A DNA stretch of 64,000 nucleotides. It comes from Valencia hispanica (lineage: Eukaryota > Chordata > Actinopteri > Cyprinodontiformes > Valenciidae). Positions within the stretch are counted from its first letter, which is position 1; each line of letters starts with the position of its first letter. The notes under the pieces were generated by a model. The model saw only the letters and a list, made by a program, of their open reading frames with translations. It was not told where the DNA came from and did no database searches. Where the stretch lies: NCBI GenBank assembly GCA_963556495.2, contig OY747702.1, forward strand, positions 18,121,403 through 18,185,402, read 5' to 3'. This document shows positions 9,555 to 22,799 of this stretch, in pieces. A program made the translations under genes and the position numbers.

Positions 9555-12500
9555 CCATCCATCCATCCATCCATCCATTTTCTTCCGCTTATCCGGGGTC
9601 GGGTCGCGGGGGCAGCAGCCTAAGCAAAGAGACCCAGACTTCCCTCTCCCCAGCCACTTGTTCCAGCTCCTCGGGAGGAACCCCAAGGCGCTCCCAGGCC
9701 AGCCGAGAAACATAGTCCCTCCAGCGTGTCCTGGGCCTTCCCCTGGGCCTCCTCCCGGTGAGACGTGCCTGAAACACCTCACCAGGGAGGCGTCCAGGAG
9801 GCATCCTGACCAGATGCCCGAGCCACCTCAACTGACTCCTCTCGATGTGGAGAAGCAGCGGCTCTACTCTGAGCCCCCTCCGGATGACTGAGCTTCTCAC
9901 CCTATCTCTAAGGGAGAGCCCAGACACTCTGCGGAGGAAACTCATTTCAGCCGCTTGTATCCGTGATCTCGTTCTTTCGGTCACCACCCAGAGTTCGTGA
10001 CCATAGATGAGGGTAGGAACGTAGATCGACCGGTAAATCGAGAGCTTCGCCTTTTGGCTCAGCTCTCTCTTCACCACGACAGACCGGTAGAGCGCCCGCA
10101 TAACTGCAGATGCCCCACCAATCCGTCTATCGATCTCCCGCTCCATTTTTCCCTCATTCGTGAACAAGACCCCCAGATACTTAAACTCCTCCACTTGGGG
10201 AAGGACCCCATCCCCGACCCGGAGGAGGCACCCCACCCAAATCCGAGACCATGGCCTCGGATTTGGAGGTGCTGATTCTCATCCCAGCCGCTTCACACTC
10301 GGCTGCGAACAGCTCCAGCGAAAGCTGTAGATCACGCTCCGATGAAGCCAACAGGACCACATCATCTGCAAAAAGCAGAGACCCGATCCTGAGGCCACCA
10401 AAACGGATCCCCTCAACGCCTTGGCTGCGCCTAGAGATCCTGTCCATAAAAGTTAGGAACAGGATCGGTGACAAAGGGCAACCTTGGCGGAGTCCAACTC
10501 TCACTGGAAACAAGCCCGACTTACTGCCGGCAATGCGAACCAAACTCTGGCACCAGTCGTACAGAGACCTAACAGCCCGTATCAAGGGGCCCGGTACCTC
10601 ATACTCCCGGAGCACCCCCCACAGGGCCCCCCGAGGGACACGGTCGAACGCCTTCTCCAAGTCCACAAAACACATGTAGACCGGTTGGGCGAACTCCCAC
10701 GCACCCTCCAGGACCCTGCTGAGGGTGTAGAGCTGGTCCAGTGTTCCACGGCCAGGACGAAAACCGCATTGTTCCTCCTGGATCCGAGGTTCGACTATCT
10801 GTCGGACCCTCCTCTCCAGAACCCCTGAATAGACCTTACCAGGGAGGCTCAGAAGTGTGATCCCCCTGTAGTTGGAACACACCCTGTGGTCCCCCTTTTT
10901 AAACAGGGGGACCACCACCCCGGTCTGCCAATCCAAGGGAACTGCCCCCGATGTCCACGCAATATTGCAGAGCCGCGTTAACCAACACAGCCCCACAACA
11001 TCCAGAGCCTTGAGGAACTCCGGTCGAATCTCATCCACCCCCGGAGCCTTGCCACCGAGGAGCTTTTTAACGACCTCGGTGACCTCAGCACCAGAGATTG
11101 GAGAGCCCGACCCCAAGTCCCCAAACCCTGCTTCCAGATTGGAAAGCGTGCTGGTGGGATTGAAGAGGTCTTCGAAGTATTCCATCCACCGACCCAAAAC
11201 GTCCCGCGTCGAGGTCAGCAGCACACCATCCCCACTGTAAACAGTGTTGGTGGTAGACCGCTTTCCCCCCCTGAGACGCCGGATGGTGGACCAGAATCGC
11301 TTCGAAGCCGTACGGAAGTCGTTTTCCATGGTCTCTCCAAACTCCTCCCACACCCGAGTTTTTGCCTCAGCAACCATCCGAGCCGCATCCCGCTTGGCCT
11401 GTCGGTACCTATCAGCTGCTTCAGGGGTCCCACAAGCCAAAAAGACCCCGTAGGACTCCTTCTTCAGCCTGACAGCATCCCTTACCGCCGGTGTCCACCA
11501 GCGGGTTCGGGGGTTGCCGCCGCGACAGGCACCGACCACCTTGCGGCCACAGCTTCGGTCAGCCGCCTCGGCAATGGAGGCGCGGAACATGGTCCACTCG
11601 GACTCGATGTCCCCCGCCTCCCCCGGGACGTGTTCAAAGTTCTGCCGGAGGTGTGAATTAAAGCTCCTTCTGACAGGAGACTCTGCCAGACGTTCCCAGC
11701 AGATCCTCACAACACGTTTGGGCCTTCCAGGTCTGTCCGGCGTCCTCCCCCACCATCGGAGCCGACTCACCACCAGGTAGTGGTCAGTGGACAGCTCTGC
11801 CCCTCTCTTCACCCGAGTGTCCAAAACATGCGGCCGCAGATCAGATGAGACGACAACCAAGTCGATCATTGAGCTGCGGCCTAAGGTGTCCTGGTGCCAA
11901 GTGCACATATGGACACCTTTATGCTTGAACATGGTGTTTGTTATGGACAATCCATGACGAGCACAGAAGTCCAATAACTAGACACCACTCGGGTTTAGAT
12001 CGGGGGGGCCATTCCGCCCAACCACACCCCTCCAGGTCTCACTGTCATTGCCCACGTGAGCGTTGAAGTCCCCCAGCAGAACAAGGGAGTCCCCAGGAGG
12101 AGCACTCTCCAGCACCCCCTCCAAAGACTCCAAGAAGGGTGGGTAATCTAATCTGCTGTTTGGCGCGTAAGCACAAATAACAGTCAGGACCCGTCCCCCC
12201 ACCCGAAGGCGGAGGGAGGCTACCCTCTCGTTCACCGGGGTAAACCCCAACGTACAGGCGCCGAGATGGGGGGCAACAAGTATGCCCACCCCAGCTCGGC
12301 GCCTCTCAGCGGGGGCAACCCCAGAGTGGAAGAGAGTCCAACCCCTCTCGAGGAGACGGGTTCCAGAGCCAGAGCCGTGCGCTGAGGTGAGTCCGACGAT
12401 GTCCAGTCGGAACCTCTCAACCTCGCACACCAGCTGCACAGCACCCGACCCCTATGGCCCCTCCCACAGGTGGTGAGCTCATGGGAAGGGGGGCCCATGT

Positions 12501-12760
12501 TACCTCTTCGGGCTAAGCCCGACCGGGCCCCATGGGTAAAGGCCCGGCCACCAGGCGCTCGCCAACGTGCCCCACCTCCAGGCCTGGCTCCAGAGGGGGG
12601 CCCCGGTGACCCGCGTCCGGGCGAGGGAACACTGAGTCCATCTGTCGTTTTCATCATAGGGGTCTTTTGGGCTGCACTTTGTCTGATCCCTCACCTAGAA
12701 CCAAATTGCCATGGGTGACCCTACCAGGAGCAAAAGCCCCCGACAACATAGCTCCTAGGA
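9555..12760 (-). mobile_element. RTE-clade (Rex3-like) non-LTR retrotransposon, nearly full length
   Basis: Minus-strand element of about 3.2 kb. The 5' end (about 12760-12440) is the GC-rich leader with the CTCACCACCTGTGGGAGGGG phrase familiar from fish RTE elements. It is followed by an apurinic-like endonuclease (12439-11978), RT (11974-10181) and a C-terminal domain (10236-9589). The 3' end is a very short UTR with six CCAT repeats (GATG on the sense strand, 9555-9578), the tail described for Rex3. Compared with the usual layout, part of the leader and the start of the endonuclease are missing at about 12440. One stop and one frameshift break the ORF. The 5' edge abuts an L2 fragment at 12761. 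Confidence 0.85.
9589..12439 (-). pseudogene. Endonuclease-reverse transcriptase polyprotein of the RTE element, one stop and one frameshift
   Basis: Domains in order on the minus strand. Endonuclease, 12439-11978: V-I-C-A-Y-A-P-N-S and L-L-G-D-F-N-A-H-V, the latter a metal-binding motif of AP-type endonucleases. The position where many such enzymes have E-T-H reads S-A-H. An in-frame TAG at 11978-11980 follows, with the same frame open on its far side. Linker and RT, 11974-10181: N-Y-R-G-I-T-L-L fingers, F-V-D-L-E-K-A-F-D-R-V, G-L-R-Q-G-C-P-L-S-P, and catalytic F-A-D-D-V-V-L-L. A frameshift near 10240 moves the frame to 10236-9589, which has E-F-K-Y-L-G-V-L-F and a W-L-G-H-L-V-R-M tail. It would nick DNA and prime reverse transcription, but the breaks make this copy inactive. 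All catalytic RT residues are still present. Confidence 0.85.
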
Positions 12761-13185
12761 TCATCAGTTCTAAAGTCCTTACACTGGCTCCCTGTAGCTC
12801 AGAGAATAGAGTGCAAAATACTTTTACTAGTTTATAAATCAATGAATGCCGTAGCAGCAAAGCATGTTGAAGATCTGTTGTCACTATACTCACTCAGGTC
12901 CTCCAACTCTAGTCTACTAATCATCTCTAGAATTAGAACCAAACATGGAGAAGCAGCTTTCTTCTTCTAAAAACCCATCTTTCAGAATCTTTGTAAGTGA
13001 TTAATAATAGCTGGAATGTCATATTTTATAATGTGTCCTATTTTTGTGTGTCTCCAAATTAACATTTTATGCTTTTACTGTTCTTTTATTGCTGCTTTTA
13101 CTTTATCCCCTAATCACCCAAAACATCTTGAATTGCCTTGTTGTTGAAAGTGTGCAATACAAATAAAGTTGCTTTGCTTTGATTT
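12761..13185 (+). mobile_element. L2-like LINE 3' fragment
   Basis: Plus-strand DNA resembling the 3' ends at 8834-9341 and 39965-40545: TAAAGTCCTTACACTGGCTC (V-L-K-S-L-H-W-L), ACTAGTTTATAAATCAATGA, CAAACATGGAGAAGCAGCTT, and the 3' end CAATACAAATAAAGTTGCTTTG with short GCTTT repeats. The coding frame is broken by several indels. Its 5' limit coincides with the start of the RTE element, so one may have truncated the other. Confidence 0.75.
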
Positions 13186-13479
13186 TTGCTTACACTACCT
13201 TCGTAGGGGAGAAAACAAAGAAACAAAAAACTAAGTAATCTATGTTTTAGATGGGTGTTTGGGGTCTTCGGAAAGGTGTAATTTGTCTTCATAATTTTTT
13301 ACCACCTTGTCAGACTTTTTTGACAATCAGGGTCTAATTATACTCGGCAGGACAGTACAAGTAACACAAGACTTTATTCATGAAGCCATCAAGACAACAG
13401 ATGAACCTTCAGTTGTCATCATACTGTTCTCTCATTTTTAAACAATATACATATTATCCTCTCCACTCCCAAAAACATG

Positions 13480-13491
13480 CACACACACACA

Positions 13492-13535
<44 letters not shown>

Positions 13536-13542
13536 CACACAC

Positions 13543-13618
<76 letters not shown>

Positions 13619-13634
13619 GAGAGAGAGAGAGAGA
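13480..13634. repeat. Compound microsatellite (CA)n-(GCAC)n-(GATA)n-(GA)n
   Basis: Consecutive tracts: CA repeats from 13480, ACGC repeats to about 13533, a short CA run, GATA repeats from about 13543 to 13618, then GA repeats to 13634. All open frames across it are artefacts. Confidence 0.95.
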
Positions 13635-15379
13635 AGTGTGATGGATCTGCACATAATAATCATGAAAGTGTCTGTACCATTACATTTATAATGTAACATA
13701 ATGTTGCTTAGTTGAATGAGCTCAGTTTTAGCACTAAGTCCAGTTAGATACAACCATGCTTTTTTCACATGCACTCAGTGTGAAGTGCTGTTTGTTTTTC
13801 TTTTTTTCTGTGGTCATGTGTGCCCCCACTGCAGAGAAGTCAAAAGCGTGGGATTGTCTGTTGATCTGCGCAAAATGGGCGTTGGAAGGGACAGATGTTT
13901 TGCCCAAGGGCATTTTCAGCCACTGCTTGGGAACAAAGGCACCCAAAAATCTTTTGTCCTCAAGTTGAAAGATGGCTCCTCTGCTTATAATGCCACCCTA
14001 CTTAGTGTGAATATGTGAGTGTGTGTGTGGCAGCTGATGAGGAATGCTGAGTATTTGTCCACCAAGTGTCCACAGCGGCTTCTAGCACAGCATGTGTGTG
14101 TGCAGATGCAAATGTCTTGGTCAGTATTATAACTGAGGGGTTCAACTTCTCCAAATGACCCTCTCATGCATCCCATTACTGACTGACAGACAGGGTAATT
14201 GGAAGCATGTAGCGGCCAGTTGTTTTTCCTTCAGATAAGTATACATCGTGCAACATCATTCAACAGTGGGCATTTCATCTAAACTATACAAACGACAAAA
14301 AGTTTGAAAGTTGAGAAAAGAGGCATGAAGATAACAGGGTAAATCTGATTTAGGGTCATTTTTACTCTATCTCAGTGTGAGATTCAACTCCGGCAGTGGA
14401 ATTCGAACTTAAACGTCTCTGAGCTTGCACAATGCCTGCCAGGATGCCAGGTTTCTTGCATCTGTGTGCACTTTATGTGTACGTACGTTGTTTTCGAAGC
14501 TGCCGGATGGGATTTAAAGTTGACATGGCCAGTAAAAAAAAAAAGACACACCATAGATTTTGAAATGTCTAACCTCATCGCTGGCCTGTGCAGCATCCTG
14601 TCAGAATTTATGATTTTGCTTCTAAATCTGGGTGCTTTGGTGGGGGTTTGGCTGCTTTTACAATCGCAGCTGTACATCTGCTTTACATCCCGTTTTTCCC
14701 TTCATGTGAAAAACGACGACAACCTATACGATTATCGTGAACAGGAAAGGAGCTGAAAAAGACAGGAAAATAGTTTTGGAATTCCAAAAACGAATGCCTA
14801 CATTACAACCCTATATACTTATAGTTTAAAGAGAGGTCACATAGAGGAGGATGCAAGAATAAATTGCTAGGATAGCTGTTGCAAGGTAAACAAAGAGCAG
14901 AGATGACTCCAAAAAGACATCCTATCTCTGCCTCTTTCTGAAGCAAGAGAAAAGAATGTTGATTTTCTGTCTGCACACTTTGGCAAATAGTTACCGTGAA
15001 TAAATATGTTATCTTTAAGAACCCTGCAAAAAGTCAGGCAGAAAAATGTTTGGGAATTTATGAGTTGTTTGGGCGGAAACAAAGAATTTTGTACTGGAAA
15101 ACAGTTATGTCCGTTGGTTTGAAGGCATTTAAAACAAGCCTTGATATGTACTAAAGGCCTCGCATCCTTAAGTGTATAGCCTAATTATTTCTTTCAAAAT
15201 CCAGTGGAGTGCACCCCCCCCCACCCCACCACCCCCGGGATTTTACTGCATGCCTTCTTCTTCAGACTCTCACACTTCCAGCTGTGAATGTAAATGAAAT
15301 GAAACTGTTTTTCCAGAAGAAAATCTTCTGCAGTGTTGTAGTTATAAGAGCGGGACAGCAGTGAATAATATTAAACATT
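13635..15379. other. No gene seen
   Basis: Mostly AT-rich DNA without supportable exons. The C-rich run near 15215-15237 and short A-runs are simple sequence. Confidence 0.5.
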
Positions 15380-15512
15380 AAACATTGCGCATGCGTAGCT
15401 CTGTTCAATCTGTTATCTGGAAATGGAACGGGTAAGGCAAAACTTCAAACCTACCAAGACATGGTAGTCAACCTAAACTCACCAAAGTAACTCTGGAGGA
15501 GATTACCTTTTC
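15380..15512 (+). mobile_element. Tc1/mariner transposase 5' fragment
   Basis: Contains GTTCAATCTGTTATCTGGAA and CTACCAAGACATGG followed by AACCTAAACTCACC and GTAACTCTGGAGGAG. These match the order of the N-terminal (helix-turn-helix) coding part of a common fish Tc1 family, which encodes blocks such as N-L-P-R-H-G-R-P-P-K-L-T and V-T-L-E-E-L. Parts are missing between blocks. A remnant only. Confidence 0.6.
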
Positions 15513-15739
15513 TGTTATTTAAATTTTTTTTTTTTTTTTACAAAAGTGGCAAGAGGGCCGTTGTTGAAAGAAACTGCTGTTTGCAGCTCGACACGAACCA
15601 AGTAAAGGAGACAAAAAACATGTGAAAAAAGAGGCCAAATGCTGTACAAGGAGATTAACACAGCAAGTAACTGTGCCCACACCATCCCGCTAGTAAAAAT
15701 TTGCGGTGGCAGCATTAACATATACTAGAGTGTTTTGAG

Positions 15740-17728
15740 GTTGTAACCAGTTCATATGCACCAGATGTTTTACTGGCCATCAATATTATCTAGCTGATAG
15801 AGTTAACACACTCCCTCCTCCATGTTCTCAATCATGCTAACTCACCATGCTTGTGGAGTATTAAATTAAATCATGGCCCATCATCCCATGGTGCATTAAA
15901 TGCATGATTTCTTAATAAGCTGACTGTCTACAGTATGAAATAAATTGGAATAAAATCATCTAGTGCATCCCAGTTGCTTTTGATGAATCATTAATTTAGT
16001 TTTTATTAGTCAAAAACACAAAGGTCCCTAATGCTTCTACAAATCCCGAGAAATAAGTTGTTTACTGCATATTTTAAAGCAAAATTTGCTCTAATTGTCC
16101 AGTTTATTGGATGCAATTAAATAAAAATCAAACCACACGTATACCCACTGACCATGACTCACCATGGCCTCGTACCATTAATCTCTCCACACAGACTCCT
16201 CAGTACTCCTCTTGCGTGACTGGAGTTTCTTGGGATATTCAACCCAAAAGGTTTTTTAACACTCTTACATTGACCACAGGAGTGGATGTGAGCATAAATA
16301 GTGGCTGTCACGCATATTTTCAGTTTGGCCCTGAGATGAACTGGTGGTTCATCCTGGGTCCACCCTGCCATTCATTAAATGTCTGGTGGGACAGACTCGA
16401 CCTCTTCTGCCCTCAACAGGACAAAGCGGGCGGGTATAGATATCATGGATATGGATATGTCAAGAAGAATGTATGAATAGCTCAAAATGCCATGACCAAG
16501 AAAGTCATAAAACCCACAAGAGTTTCTCTTTAGAGTCACTGGTTGAATTATCCGCCTCTGAGCTTGTATTCTAAATTGACAATGCTCCTGTCACAATGCA
16601 GAGGAGGGTGACCAATGGTGTGTTCAGTGAAAACACAATTCCTTAGCTTTTCACAGAACTAAAACCTTGAGCATGAATCTAGTTTTAGCATATCTTTACT
16701 GTTACTTTGCAATTATTTATTTTTGTTATTATAATTAGGCTTCATTAATATTTTGCAGAATTTGGGGACTTTTACATGTTTTTATTCCTGAAAGGAAATA
16801 CAGTAAAAATAATAAGTCTTCGTGCATTTCCTATTTAATTTTATCTCATAAAGGGGTGAGTGGGGTGATGCTTCTTTTTTATTTTATTAATATTGGTATT
16901 TCAATGGCAGAGGCTGTCATCAGTTAGCTGAAGGAAATGAGCGCTGCTAAAAAAGGGCTGCATTGACGAGGTTTCAGGGCGAGCGAGGGGCACATGCAAG
17001 ATCACGTCAACATCATGATTTGAGCTCCTGTATCTCCCTCCTAGTACACTTGCTGGAGAAAACAAGTGATCCATTGTGTGCATTTAAGTGTGTGATTTTG
17101 AGTGTGTGTATTTTTGTGAGTGTGGAAGTGGAGGGTAGAGAGCTGGACTGATGAGGAGACCGTGACCAGGTGTCATGTGATGGGTAGAAGCAAACACAAT
17201 ACCCACTTGAAAAAGAAAGTAAACAGCGTTAGCGTCTTCTTCTGCATCCTACCTCCCAGCTTTAACTCCCTCGCCCAGCCACTTGTATCTGTATATTTGT
17301 ACAATTGGCTCCATGCATTAATATTATGTTAAAAAAAATTTTAAACCCTACCGGGAATACATGATTTATCTGATGTTGGGTGAAGTCTATCTTTAAATGC
17401 TGTAAACAGACAATGTTTCCATCAAGATGGTCAGGAAGCGAATTTTCTTCCTCTTAAATTCAAATCTTGAAATATGTGGAAAATGACTTCTGTCCTTTTT
17501 GATCTGGAACAAAACACTTGTTCTGCTGTTATGCACTGAGAAAGAGGCTTTTGAAGTCCTGTTTGTAACACAAACAGAACAGAAATGTTTTAATACGCAG
17601 TCAAATTATTCTTTATGCATTGGAATGTCATTGTGCTATGCTGCTCTTGCACAAGTAGCTTTTGGCAGTGTGTTATGATTTATTACAATTGCCTCAAAAT
17701 CGACTGCCTCTATATCCATTTCCCCCCC
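15740..17728. other. No gene seen; possible SINE-like tail at about 16320-16375
   Basis: No supportable exon. The phrase CCCTGAGATGAACTGGTGGT at about 16329 resembles the end of a common fish SINE (ccctgcgatgaactggcg), so an old repeat may lie at 16310-16440. Confidence 0.4.
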
Positions 17729-18395
17729 AATTCAGTTTATTAATATAGCGCAGATCACAGCAAATGGCATCTCAAGGCACTTTACAAGAAAAGTCATTTC
17801 AATACAATCATAAAAACATTCGAATCAGTTTAAAAGTTTTCTATTTAAGGAATCCCAGCAGATTGCATCGAGCCACTGACTTGAAGTTGTGCCCCGTTGA
17901 TGCAGACTCCAACCACAGCAATCCTCAGCAATCCCTCATACTGAGCAAGCATGCGGAGAGGAAAAACTCCCCTTTAACAGGAAGAAACCTGCAGCAGAGC
18001 CTGACTGGACGAGCGCCATCTGCCACGACCGTCTGGGTGTTTGAGAAGACAAACGCCCCCGCCCAAAAGGGCATTGCAGTTAAGCAGGATGCCAGACCAG
18101 GTGTAGCTTCTATGGAGAGCAAAACACTGAGAAAAAACTAAGTAAAAAAAAACAAAACAAAAAAAAAAAAACAGTCAAAATAACAGCAAAAAATACAACT
18201 GGAGAGTTAATAGAAGAGAAAAGTAGCAGAGTGGTCAGTCTGTCCTCCAACAATCTAAGCCTGTAACAGCATAACTACAGAGATAGCTTGGGATGACCTA
18301 AGCCACTCTAACTATAAGCTTTATCAAGAAGAAAAGTTTTAAGCCTGGTCTTAAAGTAGACAGAGTGTCTGCCTTACAGACTAAAACTGGGAGCT
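17729..18395 (-). mobile_element. LINE 3' UTR and last codons (L2/CR1-type, second family)
   Basis: Read on the minus strand, about 18395-18300 encodes a degraded C-K-A-D-T-L-S-T-L-R-P-G-L-K block, the end of an L2/CR1-type RT. A long 3' UTR of a family common in fish follows: TTTCTTCCTGTTAAAGGGGA near 17990, GTAAAGTGCCTTGAGATGCC near 17775, and the end GCTATATTAATAAACTGAAT at 17729-17750. No intact coding remains. This family differs from the CCTTG-tailed copies. Confidence 0.7.
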
Positions 18396-21300
18396 GGTTA
18401 TATATATGCATGTATGAACCCAAAAGTAACATCGTTTCAATATAGTCGATGGATTGTGTACCCTTGGAAAACCTATTTGTTTACCTTTAAGTTGTGTCAC
18501 ATTTCCGATTCAAGTCCTCCCTGTCAATGCCAAACAGGTATCCATTGGGTCAATAGTTGCCATCACAGGACGGACGCAGTTCATCAGACACAATCCCAGA
18601 GTGACCAACGTGACCAAATTGGCTGACTTGGGACAAATGCTGGTAAACAAAAATGGGATGGCATTCCACAGCAGTGTGTGACCAAGTTGGTTGACAGCAT
18701 GCGGATGAGCTGCCAGGCTGTTGTGTTCTCCTCCCACACACTACTAAGGCCACACCAATTAGTGTTAAATACCCAGTATAACTTATAGCTTCCCACCCCA
18801 GTCATTCAATCCAATAAGTAACACCAAACAAGAGTTAGTAGGCTGTTTGGCATTGGGAAAAAGAATTTGGTAGGTTTTTCAAGGTTGTAACCTCAACCAC
18901 ATTTTTAATACAAATTCAGTCAATTCAGTGTTGGCTTTTGGCGCCCTGGATTTTCTTTCATCTAAAATTGCTTTCATCTGATTCGTAGGATTTTCCAACT
19001 TGGATGACCTTTTTCTTCCCGGGGAGAAAATAAAACTGCATTATTTTGCTTCTTTAACTACACTCTTAACTCGATCTAATTTTATTCTCTTGTTATTAAT
19101 CTTACAATGCTTTGAAGAAATGGTTTCTATAATTTGTATGTATGTTTGTGTGTGGAGTATTTGGTGTGGGGTCACTCTCCAACTACAGTGAACAGCAAGT
19201 TTTTTTAGTGGCTTTTATGTGTAAAGAATTTCATAATTTATTTGTATTTTATTTTATAACACTCCTTTGTACCTGTTTAAAACCTCAGATTCAGTTATGC
19301 GCTGAAAGCCAGTCCTGACCAAGCTATCATGTGACACAGCGAACCTTCCAACAGCCTAATATGTTTTACTGCAGGGAGAAATGGACGTGTAGGACCGCAG
19401 CCCAGTGTGTTTCTCACCACAGTGACCCAGTTTCACTGCATGCCATTTGTAGCAGTGTGTTAGCGGATGGTCTGTTAGCCCTGTCCTCTCTATAACGTCT
19501 TTGCTCACTGCTACAGAAAAGCTGGAGTCTTGAGATTTGCTACAAATCATTTCTTTTAACGCTAAGCTGTAACCTTTCTGCTCAAACCGTTGTTCCTTAG
19601 TTGTCATCTTTGCCAAACATTCATTCACAGTTCTGGCAATCAACTATTCGCTGTGGGCTGTAATAAACCCCACATCTGTAGACTCCTACTATGATCAAAT
19701 CAATTTAAATCGCATTGGCTTGAATGGTCAACTATAAACATGCTTTTTCCTCATCTGAAAGTCAATGAGAAATTTTAGAAGGCAAATACTTTGGATGACT
19801 ACAAACATTTTGTCCTTTGGAGAGAAAGAGGTTTTCAGTTTATGATGAAAATGAGCTCGAACTCTGCGTTGAACCAATTTGTTTAGAAGAAAAAAAAGAC
19901 ATTCAACAAACTTTGCCAAGATATAAAAAAGAGAAAGAAATGACTCTGTGGCTTCTTCAGTAAACAGCTGCACTCTGACCACAGAAGATATGAGTTAGCT
20001 GCTTTACTTCATTTTAGCTCTAACAGCTTGTTCAAAAAAGAAAGAAAAAGAAGAAGTAGAAGCGTGCCAATCAGCAAAACCATCCTGAGAAAAAGTTGAA
20101 CCTGCAGATATCAGTGGCATATGTTGAAAGTCACATTTTATCTTCTATAGATACTTTTTTTTAAAGTGACTACATTCATAGAAACCCAAAAACTTCACAA
20201 TGTTTTTGTTTCTAAATTCACCCTGAAGGAAGCATCTTTTTTCCTTCTTCGCTCCATGGAAAATAAAAGCCAGAGGCCAGTTGGCTTTATGTGATTTGGG
20301 AAAACGATGTGGCGATAACGTTTTTAAAGTTAAGCAAACTGAAGGCCCTTTCTCTCTACGTGCGTCATAGTGGGGACAAAAATACACTGGCGGACAAAAA
20401 TACCTACAATGGGATACACAGTCGCTTTCGGGGACGCTGCTGCTGCTGCTGTTCACAAGCTTCCTGTTAAGCGGGACATCAGACTGTATAAGCAAGGGGG
20501 CGGTGCCTCATCTGTAGGGTGAGTATGTGGGGAGACGTTGTTTCGTGGCACACAACGTGGGCTGTCTGAGAAGGATTGTAGGCCCTTGATTGACAGATGT
20601 TCGAATACTGGTCTAGCTCGACTTAATTCCAGTGGCTGCAGGCAGCTGTTACCATTTTTTGTTGCAATTTCCAACTAAAAAAATATCCCTTAATGTGATG
20701 AGAAATATAGCAACATAATCACAGAGGCAAAATGAGCAGCCTTGGGCTGTATGGAGAGGAGCCACCTGGGAGGGAGACAGATTTTAAACGGAATCTGTAA
20801 TGCGGCCTCTCTCTCCACATGAAGAGGGCAGAAGGAAATGTGGAAAACCAACACTCACATTTTATTAGTCCATCAAAATTCAGAGCTGGGGCTTGAATAA
20901 ACAGACGTCGGGTTAAACATTTAGCCATATCTAAAGCATTGTAAGTGACATGTAATCAAAACAGAACGAGCTCTTCCTCTTTGGCCATCTCCAGAATGGT
21001 GGTCATGTTCAACAAGACACATAAAAGGGTGAAGGGGTTGGCATTAGAGTAGTAATGTGCTAGTTTACAATACCGCAAAATTTAACGAGCAAGCCTTTCT
21101 TGAGAATTTCTATCCGGTTGGATTCATCCTGTGAATTCATCTATAGAAATGAGTTGTGACTAATAGGCCTTTTTTCCACTGTTTGAATTTCAGGTTAATT
21201 TTACCGGACCTTCGTGGTATGAGATTGTCTCCACTGCACCAGACTGGCTCGACAGGGCCTTTTGCGGGCCATTTCAGGAACCAAACAAGTACCAGTCTTT

Positions 21301-22686
21301 GGGTATGTACTCTAAAATGGCCCACAAGTCACTGGGCGGGACTTGTGGTTACCTCATGCTGATTGGATGTAACTCAGTAGGAAAACATATCAGCAGACCA
21401 AACACCTGGTATTTGTAAAACGTGAAAGCGAAGCAGTTTATAACAACATAGCAAACAGAACTGCAGCAGCCATCCCTGCTTCTTCCATTGTCGATTTTTT
21501 AGTTATTCTCTGCTGCTGCTGTCGGCGCCTTTTGGAGCTGATCAGTGACGTCACTCACTGCTGAAATGGTCACGATATGCTCATGTCTTAGCGAATTTTG
21601 GACCAATTTTGTATTGAGATACGATGGCTGAAAGGAGCAGGCCAACAGATTTACCCTGTCGACTTTTCCTTTGCAGAAATTTCCCGGAACAAGCCCTGCA
21701 TTGAAAGGTGAGTGCTTTAAGCTTTACTCCCTGTTGTATCTGCTGTGTGTTTGAGACACTTATTTTGTTGTAAAAAAAAAACAAAAAACGGAAATTATAC
21801 TAGAGTAGCTCTATTTTATTGACAGCGTAAACGACATCCTGCCACAGACAACTCTGTTACACAAGCATTGAGAAAACCACAGTTACTTTAAAATTGTTTG
21901 TGTGGCAGTAATTTAAGTTCTCAAAGGAAACATGAAAAAGAAGCGAACATTTAGGGAGACATACATCAAGAGCGGTGCTGGACATCCGCTTAGTTAATCC
22001 ATGTCATTGAGGCGAGACATAACAGAGTACCGAACTTTAACTATGGATAGCTTTATCAGAAGTCTTGGCAAGTGCACGGACTGTTAAATGTTCAACTAAG
22101 TGTGTTCGTTGACCTGCTGCCCCCTGGTGCTGCCATTGTGCACTGCCATTTGGTCTTCCCACCAATGAAAAAAAAACAAAAAAAAACTCATCTCATTGTT
22201 ATGAACTCAATATCTTTTGTCGGCTCATAATTTGACCTTGACAGATGGAAGAATGTTTCTATCTAGGATGGAAATGATCATTGCGTGTATGGTGTGATCT
22301 GGTTGCATTATCTATATTAAATCATACCCAAACTGGACTTTGGATATCGTATAAACTGGAAGTACAGAAAATAGGGCATGCAGTATTTATGCACTCATTA
22401 GAACCAGAAACCCCATACTCGTGTCATCAGCTTTATGTTTAAAGATCACATTTAAGAGTTTTTTTTAAGGGCAATGCGAGGCCACTGACTGATGATCATG
22501 AGCTTATGTGCAAGGGAATCATGTGTAGTCAGTAAACAGAAGAGGGGAGAGTTATAGTTGCTGACCTGACTAACCTCTGGATGCTTTTAACTAAAAGCTA
22601 CCAATAGATCAGATGGTATGATGTCTAATCGTGCCCTCCCTGCAGCTGAGCAGGCAGCTTGAATTATTCTGTATATATCATTATGC

Positions 22687-22689
<3 letters not shown>
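18396..22689. other. No gene seen; possible non-autonomous DNA transposon around 21165-21620
   Basis: No convincing exon on either strand. At 21165-21330 the phrase TTTTTTCCACTGTTTGAATT and later GGCTCGACAGGGCC, CACTGGGCGGGACTTGTGG resemble a widespread teleost MITE that starts with cttttccactg. I could not find both termini, so this stays tentative. Confidence 0.4.

Positions 22690-22777
<88 letters not shown>
22690..22777. repeat. (AT)n microsatellite, about 88 bp
   Basis: Uninterrupted AT dinucleotide tract, immediately upstream of the truncated LINE at 22.8 kb. Confidence 0.95.
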
Positions 22778-22778
<1 letters not shown>

Positions 22779-22799
22779 CATTTAAATACCTATGAACAT

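Noticed and set aside
10251..12720. Plus-strand open frames opposite the RTE element
   Set aside because: Antisense shadows of the real minus-strand RT frame.
13419..13774. Open frames over the compound microsatellite
   Set aside because: Simple-sequence artefact.
16111..16476. 121-codon open frame
   Set aside because: No recognisable domain; overlaps likely SINE-like repeat sequence.
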